From Verrucomicrobiota bacterium (GTDB taxonomy: Bacteria; Verrucomicrobiota; Verrucomicrobiia; Limisphaerales; UBA11320), in assembly GCA_016199985.1 (NCBI GenBank), contig JACQFQ010000025.1, positions 90,955-154,954 of the forward strand: a stretch of 64,000 nt of DNA. Reading direction: 5' to 3'. This document shows, in pieces, positions 54,941 to 64,000 of this stretch. The translations under genes and the position numbers were made by a program. A model generated the notes under the pieces. That model had not been told where the DNA came from. It saw nothing but the letters and a program-made list of their open reading frames with translations, and ran no database searches. Numbering within the stretch: the first letter of the stretch is position 1; each line of letters opens with the position of its first letter.

Positions 54941-56062
54941 CTAGAATCTTCGGGTAAGACTCGTCAGGGTCATGAAGTCCGCGAACGCAGCGTCGCCGGA
55001 CACGCCCGCGGAGTTGCGTTCACGATTCCGGTAGAGCGCCACCGGAGCGCTGAACGAGAACGACCACTTGTCCCTCGACCAGACGATGCCGGGTTCGATC
55101 GAGACGGCGAAGCCGGGACGACGCCTGTCGTCGCTGCCACCGATGAGGTCCTTTGACGGGGAGCCTTCCACACGTCCACCCAGGGTGAATGTCACCCCCT
55201 GCTTGGGCAGAAGCGTGTACCCCAGTCCGACTCTCGCCAGAAAGGAATCGCCCGTGGACCAAATGGTGGGCCCGGTGCCGGAGAGCACTCCGGCGTTCTG
55301 CTGCGGCGTGGCGATATAGGTGCCCGACGCGAACGCGGTCAGGTTCGTGACGATCTGGCGGAAGGCGTAGAGGTCGAGGATGAGGCCCCATGCGCCAGCG
55401 CCCGGTTGAATCGAATTGTCCACGTTTTGCAACGGACCATTGACGACGGTGTTCGCCCCTGCGTTGAAGGTTTTCGGAACGTCCTTGGAGTCCTTCTCTC
55501 CGGTCGGGAACAACACCCCGAGGCCCAACGAAATATTGCCTTTCGGATGCGTTTCCGGGTCCAACAGCCATGTGGTCGCGAGAAGCTTGATGTCCCCCAA
55601 TCCCTGTGCGGCGGTCCTGTAACGGGCGATCACCGCCCCGCTCACAGTGCCATCCGGCGCCGGGAAAGGGCTCGGGTTGACCAGAACGCCAGCGACTCTG
55701 CGGGTATCCCGCACCGCCTGCGAGCGTGTCGCGGTCTGGAAGGGAACGCCAAGGGTGAGGCCAACGCGCTTGGTCACGTTGTACGCGAGAGAAAGGTCCA
55801 CCACATGGATGTCATTAATGACCTGACTCCCTTCCTTTTCGCGATACACCTGCTCCACATCGCCAATGAAATGTTTATCTGAGTACTGCCAGCGATGGGA
55901 CACTGACGCGGTCCAGGTCCCTCGCTCCTGATAGGCTGATCCACCCAAACTGGGCGAATTAATGCGCGCGGTCACTCAGCCCTGCGCCATGGCTTTGGGG
56001 CCTGTTGCGAGAATGCCAGCGAGGAGGAGGAGACCGGTGATGGTACGAGTCATGAATCTCAT
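54941..56062 (-). CDS. outer-membrane beta-barrel protein with in-frame UGA after the signal peptide
   Basis: The reading starts at ATG 56062 with a good signal peptide (MRFMTRTITGLLLLAGILAT, then GPKAMAQG). Codon 29 is TGA (55978-55976), after which the frame is open for 344 codons. The mature part begins TARINSPSLGGSAYQERGTW, a recognisable barrel start; YSDKHFIGDVEQ and repeated aromatic strands follow, ending LTSLTRRF. If UGA is read as selenocysteine, this is a 373-residue selenoprotein with Sec29. If not, it is a pseudogene or sequence error, or translation restarts at the GTG at 55975 without a signal. Transport or porin-like function is likely; substrate unknown. Confidence 0.65.
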
Positions 56063-56223
56063 AATGTTATGTTGGGTCGTAGTTGTGACCCTTGACAAAA
56101 TAAGGTGAGCGTTCCCGCGCAGGAATATCTTTGGGGGGAACCGCTGACATTCCGGGGCAAGCCGCTTCGCCTACAGGGTGAATCGGCCCGAAGACCCGGG
56201 TATTGAGCCGCAATCGCCCGCCC

Positions 56224-58815
56224 CTAGCGACCGCCAGGAAGCGGCGGCCGTTCCGAGTTATCGAGAGCCGAGCGGAGTTCGGGGGGCAGTCCGAGCAGCG
56301 CCTGTCCCAGCCTTTGATTGGCCTCGGAAACCTTTCCTTCCGCCGTGAGAATCGATGACGCCGCGAGCTCCGCTCCGGCTTCGCGCCATTGCAGTTGGGG
56401 GACGCCCAGTCTTGCCAGGGACGTCGCCGCCAAGGGTTCCGATCGCAACTCCTGAAGAAACGCCTCGAGCTGTCGCCCCACAAACTGCGACGTCGGACCA
56501 CCGGTCGTTCCTGCATGGTGAAGAGGCCCGAACAGTTCCAGCCACGGGTGATTCTCCTGATTTCGCGGCGCTCGGAGAAAGCGTGGAGATTGAGGATTCA
56601 GGGCGCCTCCTAGGAAGATCCAAACGCCCGCTGGATGCGCCAGGAACGAATTGGCGTCATCGGTCGCCAATTCCCTGGTTCGCCGCTCCACGACGCCCGG
56701 ATCGATCGGAGCATCGTCGAACCGACCGATCAAGGCGATGGCCGGATCCCTCGGCGCAAAATCGCCCCGCCAGAGGGTCGCCTGGGGAAACACATCCAGG
56801 AAGGTGGCCACAATCGTGTTGAACTCCTCCTCCGAAAGCTGGAACAGAGGAAGCCATTGGCAAAACAGTCCGCCCGGCGCCAAGGCCCGCCGCGCCGCGG
56901 CGAAACTCTCCAACGTGTAGAGCGCCGACTCTCCGCCGCGCCACGGCACGAAAAGGTCCCCCACGATCACGTCGAATCGACGGCCGGAGCCGCGCAGGAA
57001 GTTGCGGGCGTCCTCAGAAACGATTTCCACCTTGGGCGAGCCGACGACTCTCAGATTGGCCTCCCCGAAATAGTCGCGCGCCGCCGCGATCACTTCGGGC
57101 ACGAGTTCGATGGCCGTGACGCGATCCACAGGATGCAGCAACGCCGCGCCGGCCGTGATGCCCGTGCCCAATCCAAGAAACGCGACTCGCCGTGGCTTCG
57201 GATGGAGCAGCAAAGGAAGGTGGCCTTGGACCCGCTCATCGCCGACGGAGGCGGTGCCGCCCAGAACATAGAAGTTATTCAGCTTCATCCGACGGCTGAC
57301 GCCGGTCTCCACCACCGCGACGATGCCGTGGCTGCTTTCATCCAGCGACAGCAAGCGTTCTCCCTGGCCCGTTCGAATCCTTGTTCGCGGAAGCTGGCCG
57401 GGGTTTCCAAGGCCGATGCATGCGGCGACCAAGCCGTAGACAAACAACCGCCTCACCCCAAACCAATCTCGCAGTAAACGTCTTCCCCAGCAGAGGTGGC
57501 CCACAACGATCATCGAGACACCCATCCAGAGCAGGGTTCCCCACAGGCCCAGGGACGAAGGCAGCAGAAAGGCCCCGGCGATCGAACCGAGGATGGACCC
57601 CAGGGTGTTGACGGCGATCAGTCGGCCAATGGCCCGTCCCGCTGCGCCCGACTCGCCTCGTCCGGCCATCTCCATCAGGAATGGCAATCCCATTCCGGCA
57701 AAAAGCGAAGGAAGAAGCACGGTGGGGAGCGACAATCCAACGAGGCGAAAGCCGTAGGCCATCCATCCGCCAGGGGCATTGACGTACGCGAGGCCGTCGG
57801 TCAGGCCCCAAAAAATCCGAGGCGTCCATCCGACGATCAATCCCCCCAGAATCCAGGCCGCGCCCAAGGTCATCCGCGCATCCCAACCCCGCCGCAGCAA
57901 GGCGCGCGCAAGTCCGCTCCCGGCGGCGAGTCCCACCAGGAGCGCCGCAATGACGATCGAGAACGAGTAGATGGAGTTCTCGTGCACCTGAGCGAACATC
58001 CGCGACCACGAAATCTGGAGAATAAAGATCCATGCGCCGGACAAAGCGGCGAGCGGGGCGAGAAAACCCAGAGGCAAAACGGAGGCTGGACGGGGCAGAG
58101 CCGCGACACGCGTCTCACGGGCCAGAGGCGCGGCGGTCGAAGGCAGTCCCCGATCAAGGAGGATCGCGAATGCGCCGATCGCCAGGCTGCCCAAGACGAC
58201 GACGCCGTAGCTTCCCGCCACGGAAAAATGAGACAGCCAGAAGAAGGGAACGCTGATCGCGCCGATCGCCGCGCCGGCTGTGTTGATCGCGTAGAACCCG
58301 CCGACGGTGATGCCCAGATGATTCGCCTCCACCGTGAGCGCCTGGCTGAGCAAGGGCAACGTGCCTCCCATGCAGAAGGTCGACGCAAACAATGCCACAA
58401 CCACAAGCAAGGTCTTTACGCCGAGGAAGCCGGCCGGGTGTCCGGCTAAGGCCTGGTAGAGCTGCGGATAGTAGAGATCGAAGAGGCGAAGAAAGCATTC
58501 GACCAAAACCGCTCCCAAGCCGACTCCGATTTCGAGCCAGCCATATCCCCTCACCGGCCGTCGGAAACAGCTGGCCCGATGTCCCACAACCCAGTTGCCA
58601 ACGCACAACCCGAGGAACATCCCCGCAAGAACCGCTCCCGCCGCAGGAGTGGTCGCGCCGAAAAGCGTCACGAAGCGGCGCATCCAAAGGATTTCATAGA
58701 CCAGCGCCAGCGCGCCCGAAAAGAAGACCAAACCGTAAAGCGCGAGCAACCGTGAGGTTTGCGCCGGAGGACACGCGCTCGCGCGCGGAAGCGCGGCTTT
58801 GGCCGAAGTAGTCAT
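56224..58815 (-). CDS. fused membrane transporter-like and spermidine synthase-like protein
   Basis: Protein of 863 residues. The first 460 residues hold about a dozen hydrophobic helices in an MFS-like layout (SRLLALYGLVFFSGALALVYEILWMRRF, GGTLPLLSQALTVEANHLGI, FAGMGLPFLMEMAGRGE). From about residue 510 to 730 lies a Rossmann-type aminopropyltransferase-like domain (LGTGITAGAALLHPVDRVTAIELVPEVIAAA, SEDARNFLRGSGRRFDVIVGDLFVP). The key acid residues of true spermidine synthases are partly replaced, so the reaction is uncertain. Proteins with this fusion are common in Verrucomicrobia and Planctomycetes. The start at 58815 is the first ATG that leaves a short cytoplasmic N-terminus. Confidence 0.85.
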   Translation of the reverse strand: MTTSAKAALPRASACPPAQTSRLLALYGLVFFSGALALVYEILWMRRFVTLFGATTPAAGAVLAGMFLGLCVGNWVVGHRASCFRRPVRGYGWLEIGVGLGAVLVECFLRLFDLYYPQLYQALAGHPAGFLGVKTLLVVVALFASTFCMGGTLPLLSQALTVEANHLGITVGGFYAINTAGAAIGAISVPFFWLSHFSVAGSYGVVVLGSLAIGAFAILLDRGLPSTAAPLARETRVAALPRPASVLPLGFLAPLAALSGAWIFILQISWSRMFAQVHENSIYSFSIVIAALLVGLAAGSGLARALLRRGWDARMTLGAAWILGGLIVGWTPRIFWGLTDGLAYVNAPGGWMAYGFRLVGLSLPTVLLPSLFAGMGLPFLMEMAGRGESGAAGRAIGRLIAVNTLGSILGSIAGAFLLPSSLGLWGTLLWMGVSMIVVGHLCWGRRLLRDWFGVRRLFVYGLVAACIGLGNPGQLPRTRIRTGQGERLLSLDESSHGIVAVVETGVSRRMKLNNFYVLGGTASVGDERVQGHLPLLLHPKPRRVAFLGLGTGITAGAALLHPVDRVTAIELVPEVIAAARDYFGEANLRVVGSPKVEIVSEDARNFLRGSGRRFDVIVGDLFVPWRGGESALYTLESFAAARRALAPGGLFCQWLPLFQLSEEEFNTIVATFLDVFPQATLWRGDFAPRDPAIALIGRFDDAPIDPGVVERRTRELATDDANSFLAHPAGVWIFLGGALNPQSPRFLRAPRNQENHPWLELFGPLHHAGTTGGPTSQFVGRQLEAFLQELRSEPLAATSLARLGVPQLQWREAGAELAASSILTAEGKVSEANQRLGQALLGLPPELRSALDNSERPPLPGGR

Positions 58816-59236
58816 GTCGCAAATCGAATCACGGGCGCCACAAACCGAGGCCCGCAACAAGGCCACGACCCAAGACGTTTTGGAACAAAATACTGCGCCG
58901 TCAGCCGAACCCCGGCGCATCCCGAGAAAGTCGGCGCTTTCGCCATGGCAAGGGGCAAAGCCTCGGCCCTCTTTCAGCCTGGGGTGAAGCCCTAGGCGAC
59001 TGATTCAACAAATCGCCAGGGTGGAAAACCCGCGGCCTCGTCGCGTTTGGGCCGCGCTTCCCACAACTTGTGGATGCCCGCGCCAGGCTCCCTGACTTGT
59101 CGCTTCCCTATTGTGTCCGACGTGACTAGGGTCCGCTCCACCGTCCCGTGAGAATCCCGCGATAAGCCGCGCGCTGACTGCTGAAGCCAGAGGGACCAGC
59201 GTTCGGGATCCGCTCATTCCCTGGGACCCCAAAGCC
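58816..59236. other. 421-base divergent intergenic region, nothing recognised
   Basis: Lies between the fused membrane protein and the giant cytochrome-like gene. I see no RNA gene, no convincing frame and no clear palindrome. Promoters for both flanking genes are expected here. Confidence 0.5.
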
Positions 59237-62200
59237 ATGTTCCATCGATCACGCTTCACGCTCGACACAATCTCCTCCCGCGTCCTCTGGTGCGCCCTGA
59301 GCGTCGCGCCGATCCTCGCCGCGCGCGCGATGGCCGCTGAGATCCAAAGGCTGGCGCCCCATCAGGGCCTCAAGCCCTTCGAATACACCGAGGCCCCTGA
59401 AGCGCTGCCCAATTACGTGTCCGGCGCCAAATGGGGAACTCAGGCGGCGCCCCTCCGAACGATGCAGAAGCCCGTGGCGCCGGAGGAGTCGCAGCGGCAT
59501 CTCGTCCTTCCTCCAGGCTTCGAGGCGAAACTCTTTGCCGCCGAACCCGAAATCACGAAGCCCATTTGCATGGCTTGGGACGAAAGGGGGCGACTGTGGA
59601 TCGCCGAGACCGTCGACTACCCCAACGACATGCAGCCTCCGGGCCAGGGACGCGATCGCATCATGATCTGCGAGGACACCGACGGCGACGGCAAGGCCGA
59701 CAAGTTCACCCTCTTCGCGGACAAGCTGAGCATCCCCACCAGCCTCGTCTTCGCGCGAGGCGGCGTGATTGTGGCTCAAGCGCCCGACTTCCTGTTCCTG
59801 AAGGACACGAACGGCGATGACCGGGCCGATGTTCGCGAGGTGCTGTTCACCGGTTGGGGAACGACGGACACACATGCCGGCCCCAGCAATCTTCACTGGG
59901 GCTTCGACAATTGGATCTGGGGCGTCGTCGGCTATTCGGGCTTCGATGGAACCGTCGGTGGCAGGAAGCATCGCTTCGGCATGGGCATCTATCGATTTCG
60001 CGCGGACGGGTCGGCGCTGGAGTTCATCCGATCGAGCAACAACAACACCTGGGGCCTTGGCCTCAGCGAGGACGGCGAGGTGTTCGGGTCGACGGCGAAT
60101 GGGAACGCGAGCATGTACATGTCCATCCCCAACCGCTTCTACGAGCAGGTCGAGGGCTGGGCCGCCACCCGTTTGGAAACCATCGCGGACAGCCAGAGCT
60201 TCTACCCCATCACCCCCAAGGTTCGGCAGGTCGACTGGCACGATCGCTACACCGCCGGCGCGGGCCACGCGCTGTACACCGCGCGCAGTTTTCCCCGCTC
60301 CTATTGGAACCGCGCCGCCTTCGTCTGCGAGCCCACAGGACATCTGATCGGTTTTTTTGACATCGAGGCGCAGGGGGCCGACTACATCGCGCGCAACCGG
60401 GGGACATTCCTGGGCAGCGACGACGAATGGACAGCGCCGATCTCAGCGGAGGTCGGGCCCGACGGCGCTCTGTGGATGATCGATTGGTACAACTACATCG
60501 TGCAGCACAACCCAGTTCCCAACGGTTTCAAGAACGGTCGGGGCAACGCGTATCAAACCGGGTTGCGCGACAAACGCCACGGACGCGTCTACCGCCTGGT
60601 TCACACGGCGGGCGCGCCCTCGTCCCGGCCGACCCTGGACTTGAACCGCCCTGAGACGCTGGTCGCCGCGCTCCGCAGCGACAATCTGCTGTGGCGAATG
60701 CACGCGCAGCGTTTGCTCGTCACGCGAGGCAAGACCGACGTCGTCCCTGCCCTGCGCGCCCTGACGGAAGCGGGAGGCCGCGATGATCTCGACTTGAACC
60801 CCGGCGCGCTGCACGCCCTGTGGACCCTGCGGGGTTTGGACGCTCCGGAGCTGGGCGCCATCGCGACTCGCGCGCTGGCTCACGCGTCGCCATCGGTCCG
60901 ACGCGCCGCCGTGGCCGTGCTGCCCCGCGTCCCCGAGTCGCTCGCCGCGCTGCTGCAGTGGGACACGCTCTTCGACGCGAAACCCCAGGTGCGGCTCGCC
61001 GCGTTGCTCGCGATCGCGGAGATGCCGGCGACGCCCGAGGCCGGCGCGGTCGTGCAGGCGATGCTCCAGACGCAGAAAAACGCGGAAGACCGATGGATCC
61101 GGCACGCGGCCGTGAGCGCGGGCGCCCGGCACATCGAAGGGTTCATGAAAGCGTCCGTGACAAAAGGCGCCATGGCGATCAGCCCGGGATCCGCCGAGGC
61201 CCTGACCCTGCTGGCCACGCACTACGCTCATCGGGCGGACTCCGACAGCCTGCTGCAGGTCCTCCAGGGGCTCCGCGGCGCTTCCTCCACCGTCTCCCCA
61301 GCGATCCTGCAGGCCCTGGCGGCGACATGGCCGTCGGAACGCAACCCCGCCCTCAAAGCCGATGAGCGGGCGCGGTTGGTCTCGCTCTTGGAATCCTTCG
61401 ACCCTCAAAGCGCGGCGCTCCTGGCCGTGCTGGCGCATCGGTGGGGCGACGCCGATCTGTTCAAAGCCCAACTGGCCCCGATTGTGAGTCGCCTGCGGAA
61501 CGAGGTGGCGTCGGAGAAGGCGGCGGATCCGGCGCGGGCTCAAGCGGGACAGAATCTCGTTCGTCTCTCCGACAACGCCGCCTCCATCCAATGGATCCTG
61601 GCGCAGATTTCCGTCCAGGCGGCCCCTGCCCTGAACATGGCGTTGATCAATGCGCTGGGGGAATCGCGGCTCCCCGAGGCGGGGAGCGAAGTGGTGAAAT
61701 CCTGGAAGAGCTTCACGCCGGCGTCGCGCCGGGCGGGGCTGGCGCTGCTGATGAGGCGTCCGGAGTGGACGGAGATTCTCGTGAGTTCGCTGGAATCGAG
61801 CGCGATCCCGGGAGGCGATCTCGGACCCGAGCACTGGGCGCAGCTGCGGGGCGCGGGGAAGTCCGAGACGCGCGAAAGGATCGCGAAACTTCAATCCGGC
61901 TTGAAGGCAATCTCCGCCGATCGCGAAGCGGTGGTGAAGCGACTGCTGCCCATTGCGAAGCAGAAGGGGGACGCGCAGCGAGGGAAGGACGTCTTCGCCG
62001 CAAGCTGCGGAGTGTGCCACACGGTCGCCGGCATCGGCGGACGCGTGGGGCCCGATCTCACCGGCATCGGGGTCCGTGATCGCGGGGAGATTCTGACCGA
62101 GATTCTGGATCCGAATCGCTCCGTGGAAGCCAACTACCGCATGTGGACCGCCACGACGAAGGACGGAGAATCCCTGTCGGGACGCCTGGACGCCGAAACG

Positions 62201-62368
62201 CAGACCTCCGTCGAGATCCTCGACGTGAGCGGACAGAAGCACACGATCCAGCGCAACACCCTCCAATCGCTCGAAGCGTCAACCCTCTCGATCATGCCCG
62301 TCGGCTTCGAAGCGCTGCCCGAAGCAGACCTCGCCTCGCTGCTGGAGTTCCTCGCCCAAGCGCGATAG
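59237..62368 (+). CDS. PVC-type secreted cytochrome c protein with propeller and HEAT-like region
   Basis: Exported protein of 1043 residues. After a signal peptide comes a propeller-like region of the 'membrane-bound dehydrogenase' type (APEALPNYVSGAKWGTQ, VIVAQAPDFLFLKDTNGDDRAD, GPDGALWMIDWYNYIVQH). A long helical-repeat region (about 500-900) follows, with HEAT-like units such as LRALTEAGGRDDLDLN. The C-terminus is a c-type cytochrome domain: haem-binding C924-xx-C927-H928 in FAASCGVCHTVAG and the axial-methionine region near IMPVGFEALPEA. Such proteins are typical of PVC bacteria and are thought to be periplasmic oxidoreductases; the substrate is unknown. Confidence 0.92.
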   Translation: MFHRSRFTLDTISSRVLWCALSVAPILAARAMAAEIQRLAPHQGLKPFEYTEAPEALPNYVSGAKWGTQAAPLRTMQKPVAPEESQRHLVLPPGFEAKLFAAEPEITKPICMAWDERGRLWIAETVDYPNDMQPPGQGRDRIMICEDTDGDGKADKFTLFADKLSIPTSLVFARGGVIVAQAPDFLFLKDTNGDDRADVREVLFTGWGTTDTHAGPSNLHWGFDNWIWGVVGYSGFDGTVGGRKHRFGMGIYRFRADGSALEFIRSSNNNTWGLGLSEDGEVFGSTANGNASMYMSIPNRFYEQVEGWAATRLETIADSQSFYPITPKVRQVDWHDRYTAGAGHALYTARSFPRSYWNRAAFVCEPTGHLIGFFDIEAQGADYIARNRGTFLGSDDEWTAPISAEVGPDGALWMIDWYNYIVQHNPVPNGFKNGRGNAYQTGLRDKRHGRVYRLVHTAGAPSSRPTLDLNRPETLVAALRSDNLLWRMHAQRLLVTRGKTDVVPALRALTEAGGRDDLDLNPGALHALWTLRGLDAPELGAIATRALAHASPSVRRAAVAVLPRVPESLAALLQWDTLFDAKPQVRLAALLAIAEMPATPEAGAVVQAMLQTQKNAEDRWIRHAAVSAGARHIEGFMKASVTKGAMAISPGSAEALTLLATHYAHRADSDSLLQVLQGLRGASSTVSPAILQALAATWPSERNPALKADERARLVSLLESFDPQSAALLAVLAHRWGDADLFKAQLAPIVSRLRNEVASEKAADPARAQAGQNLVRLSDNAASIQWILAQISVQAAPALNMALINALGESRLPEAGSEVVKSWKSFTPASRRAGLALLMRRPEWTEILVSSLESSAIPGGDLGPEHWAQLRGAGKSETRERIAKLQSGLKAISADREAVVKRLLPIAKQKGDAQRGKDVFAASCGVCHTVAGIGGRVGPDLTGIGVRDRGEILTEILDPNRSVEANYRMWTATTKDGESLSGRLDAETQTSVEILDVSGQKHTIQRNTLQSLEASTLSIMPVGFEALPEADLASLLEFLAQAR

Positions 62369-62474
62369 CCAGCTCCCTCATTCTCAAACGCAGGTCTTGT
62401 TCGCGTCCCCGTGTTACGCGGTGAACCATCGCGGGCCTCGCTCAGTCTCCCCTGTGTCTGAGAGGCGGGAGAAT

Positions 62475-62510
62475 TGAACCGCAACGACGCAACGGACGCG
62501 AAGAAGACAG
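62475..62510 (+). repeat. copy of the dispersed GC-rich repeat
   Basis: TTGAACCGCAACGACGCAAC followed by GGACGCGAAGAAGACAG. Preceded by GAGAGGCGGGAGAA, which resembles the flank GGGACAGGAAG of the 53.6-kb copies, and by a TGTTACGCGG motif near 62411 that matches CATTACGCGG there. Lies between the cytochrome-like gene and the aminotransferase gene. Confidence 0.7.
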
Positions 62511-62603
62511 GGGGTTCCCTTACTGATTCCCATTGGGCCTCGCTCCTCAGCTCCGTCTTCTTCGTGCATGGGCGTCCAGGCGCGCCACTCCGCCGCCTCC
62601 GCG

Positions 62604-63746
62604 CTATTCCCCCGTATGGCCGCTCGCCGCGTCCGCGATGCGTCGGAGTCCAGCGCGCACCTTCGCGGCATCGCCGCCCAACCCGATCCGGAAATGCTCC
62701 GGGCTGCCGAAGAAACGTCCGGGAACCACCGACGTGCCATAATCCCGAAGCAAGCGCGCGCCAAAGGCGTCGACGCCTCCCCCGCGCAGGCGAGGGAAGA
62801 CCACCGTCCCGCCCGGTGGATGAAAGAGCTCGAGAGCGGGGTGCGATCCGAGGGTTTCCTCGAACGCGCGCCAATTCACCGCCATGTGCTCGGAGGTTCG
62901 GCGACGCAGCTTGTCGATCGCGCCGAAAGCCGCGAGTCCGAGCTGTTCTGCGGGGTGGGCGGGAATCACTCCGAACAAATCATTCAGCCGCCACATCCTC
63001 CGCGCAAGATCAGGCTCGGCGAGCGCCCACCCGCATCGGAGCCCATTCAGTCCGTAGCACTTCGTCAGACTGTTGGTGGTCACGAACTGCGAGCCCAGAT
63101 GAAACGCCGATCGCGCGGGAACCGAGTCCGGTCGCAAGGATTCCAGATACACCTCGTCCACCAACACCTTCGCTCCTGCGTCCTTCGCGATGTCGCCGAT
63201 CTCGGCGAGAGTCGCTTCGTCGACGAACGCGCTGCTGGGATTATGCAGATTGCTGAGGACGATGAGGCGCGTGGCCGGGGTGATGGCCTTTCGAATGTCT
63301 TCAGGCCGGATGCGGAAGCGATCCTCCGATCGCCGCGGGAACGGGCGGATCGTGGCGCCGAGGTAGGAAGCGAGCGACGGCAGCAGCTCATAGCAGGGGC
63401 GCTCCATGAGGACCTCATCGCCGCTCCGGAGCAGGCAAGCCATGGCCAGATGATTCGCCATGGATGTGCCTTCGGTGAGCACAACGCAGTCGGGGTCGGC
63501 GCCGCAATGTCGAGCTACGGCGTCGAGCAGGGGTGGATGGCCGTAGAAACTGGGACCATTGATCTCGATGGCGGCGAGATGCGTGTCGAGGAGGGAGAGC
63601 GGGCAGAACTGGAGCCCGCTGGTGACGAGAGGAAACTCCGCCGGCGGCTGTGTCTTCACCCACTCCATGTAAGGCGAGCCCATCCGTCGTTCGCGGGCGG
63701 AAGGCCAGGCGTCAGGAGGAAGGGAGGGGATGGTTGAGTCGCTCAT
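62604..63746 (-). CDS. class I/II PLP-dependent aminotransferase
   Basis: Fold-type I aminotransferase of 380 residues. PLP-site motifs are LTEGTSMANHLAMACLLRSGDEVLMERPCYELL, NLHNPSSAFVDE, LVDEVYLESLRP and the PLP lysine in TTNSLTKCYGLNGLRCGW. C-terminal FRIGLGG carries the substrate-carboxylate arginine region. It could act on aromatic or branched amino acids or as a cystathionine lyase-like enzyme; the substrate is unknown. It stands alone, 55 bases from the tRNA-Leu gene on the same strand. Confidence 0.93.
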   Translation of the reverse strand: MSDSTIPSLPPDAWPSARERRMGSPYMEWVKTQPPAEFPLVTSGLQFCPLSLLDTHLAAIEINGPSFYGHPPLLDAVARHCGADPDCVVLTEGTSMANHLAMACLLRSGDEVLMERPCYELLPSLASYLGATIRPFPRRSEDRFRIRPEDIRKAITPATRLIVLSNLHNPSSAFVDEATLAEIGDIAKDAGAKVLVDEVYLESLRPDSVPARSAFHLGSQFVTTNSLTKCYGLNGLRCGWALAEPDLARRMWRLNDLFGVIPAHPAEQLGLAAFGAIDKLRRRTSEHMAVNWRAFEETLGSHPALELFHPPGGTVVFPRLRGGGVDAFGARLLRDYGTSVVPGRFFGSPEHFRIGLGGDAAKVRAGLRRIADAASGHTGE

Positions 63747-63801
63747 TCTCAGATTCGTCGGCTTGGACTACGGCTGGGTGACTGAATGGTTGTCCGAGCG
63801 T

Positions 63802-63885
63802 TGGTGCGCGCGAGAGGACTTGAACCTCCACTCCTTACGGAACCAGATCCTAAGTCTGGCGCGTCTGCCATTTCGCCACGCGCGC
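63802..63885 (-). tRNA. tRNA-Leu (anticodon UAG)
   Basis: 84-base tRNA with encoded CCA. Acceptor GCGCGCG/CGCGCGC with A73; D arm start TGGCGAAATGGCAGACGCGCC as usual for tRNA-Leu; anticodon arm CCAGA-CTTAGGA-TCTGG (UAG); a class II variable arm (TTCCGTAAGGAGT); T loop TTCAAGT. All elements pair well. Confidence 0.97.
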
Positions 63886-64000
63886 GCTCCACAACCGGCA
63901 ATGCCGGGAACGTGAATACCCGACCCCAGCCCCGCCCGCAAGCCCGCGATTCGGAACCGCCAAAGCCCGCTCGGAAAAAACCCTGAGAATGCCCGCGAAA

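Noticed and set aside
59249..60343. 364-codon minus-strand frame inside the cytochrome-like gene
   Set aside because: Antisense, with no start context and low-complexity composition; the plus-strand protein has clear domains.
63802..63885. tRNA-Leu as integration site for a mobile island
   Set aside because: No integrase gene or duplicated tRNA 3' end is visible on either side within the window.

Overview
The window is GC-rich, gene-dense DNA (about 65% GC by eye) from a free-living Gram-negative bacterium, most likely a soil or freshwater member of the Verrucomicrobia (PVC superphylum). The clues are a PVC-type giant secreted protein with HEAT-like repeats and a C-terminal CxxCH cytochrome, prepilin-type secreted proteins, a PQQ-propeller protein with EF-hands, Gfo/Idh and sugar-isomerase-like secreted or Tat proteins, outer-membrane barrels, and a very short ATP synthase delta subunit. 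This assignment is inference from gene content; there is no rRNA here.

Layout. 1-10.8 kb: housekeeping and catabolic genes (gatA end, gatC, HPr, pdxH, BON protein, cupin, glutaredoxin-like, EEP nuclease, isoaspartyl peptidase, secreted unknowns, GDPD, oxidoreductase). 10.8-15.1 kb: two divergent signalling proteins (receiver-histidine kinase and receiver-PAS-PP2C) and a pilin-like protein. 15.6-26.4 kb: lepB, secreted propellers, a pilin-like protein, globin, TIM-barrel protein, htpG, a membrane protein with a coupled winged-helix regulator, ispH and a DUF1361 protein. 26.4-33.1 kb: a complete F1Fo ATP synthase operon on the minus strand (atpB-E-F-H-A-G-D-C), with hairpins inside it and a CRP-like palindrome in front.

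33.65-40.43 kb is the most interesting region: six genes joined by short overlaps, encoding a PEP-synthase-like kinase, a class I glutamine-amidotransferase-like hydrolase, a nucleotidyltransferase, an APS-kinase-like kinase, a SAM methyltransferase and a sulfotransferase-family protein. The first four match, in kind and order, the Campylobacter jejuni enzymes Cj1418-Cj1417-Cj1416-Cj1415, which make the activated phosphoramidate donor for capsule O-methyl phosphoramidate. I read this as a phosphoramidate pathway outside Campylobacter, ending in a sulfotransferase-like transferase. It abuts a decapitated histidine kinase remnant, which suggests the cluster arrived by insertion.

40.9-44.3 kb: an HtrA/Deg protease, a porin-like protein and a PstS-like periplasmic protein. 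44.4-50.3 kb: a full selenocysteine locus (selC tRNA, a flavoprotein-SelD fusion, selA, selB). It is followed by a Mop protein, a TusA-MetE fusion, a DsrE protein and a second TusA-like protein. 53.6-64 kb: dispersed GC-rich repeats, a Cys-rich secreted protein, an outer-membrane barrel gene with an in-frame UGA just after its signal peptide, a membrane-embedded spermidine-synthase-like protein, the large PVC cytochrome, an aminotransferase and tRNA-Leu(UAG).
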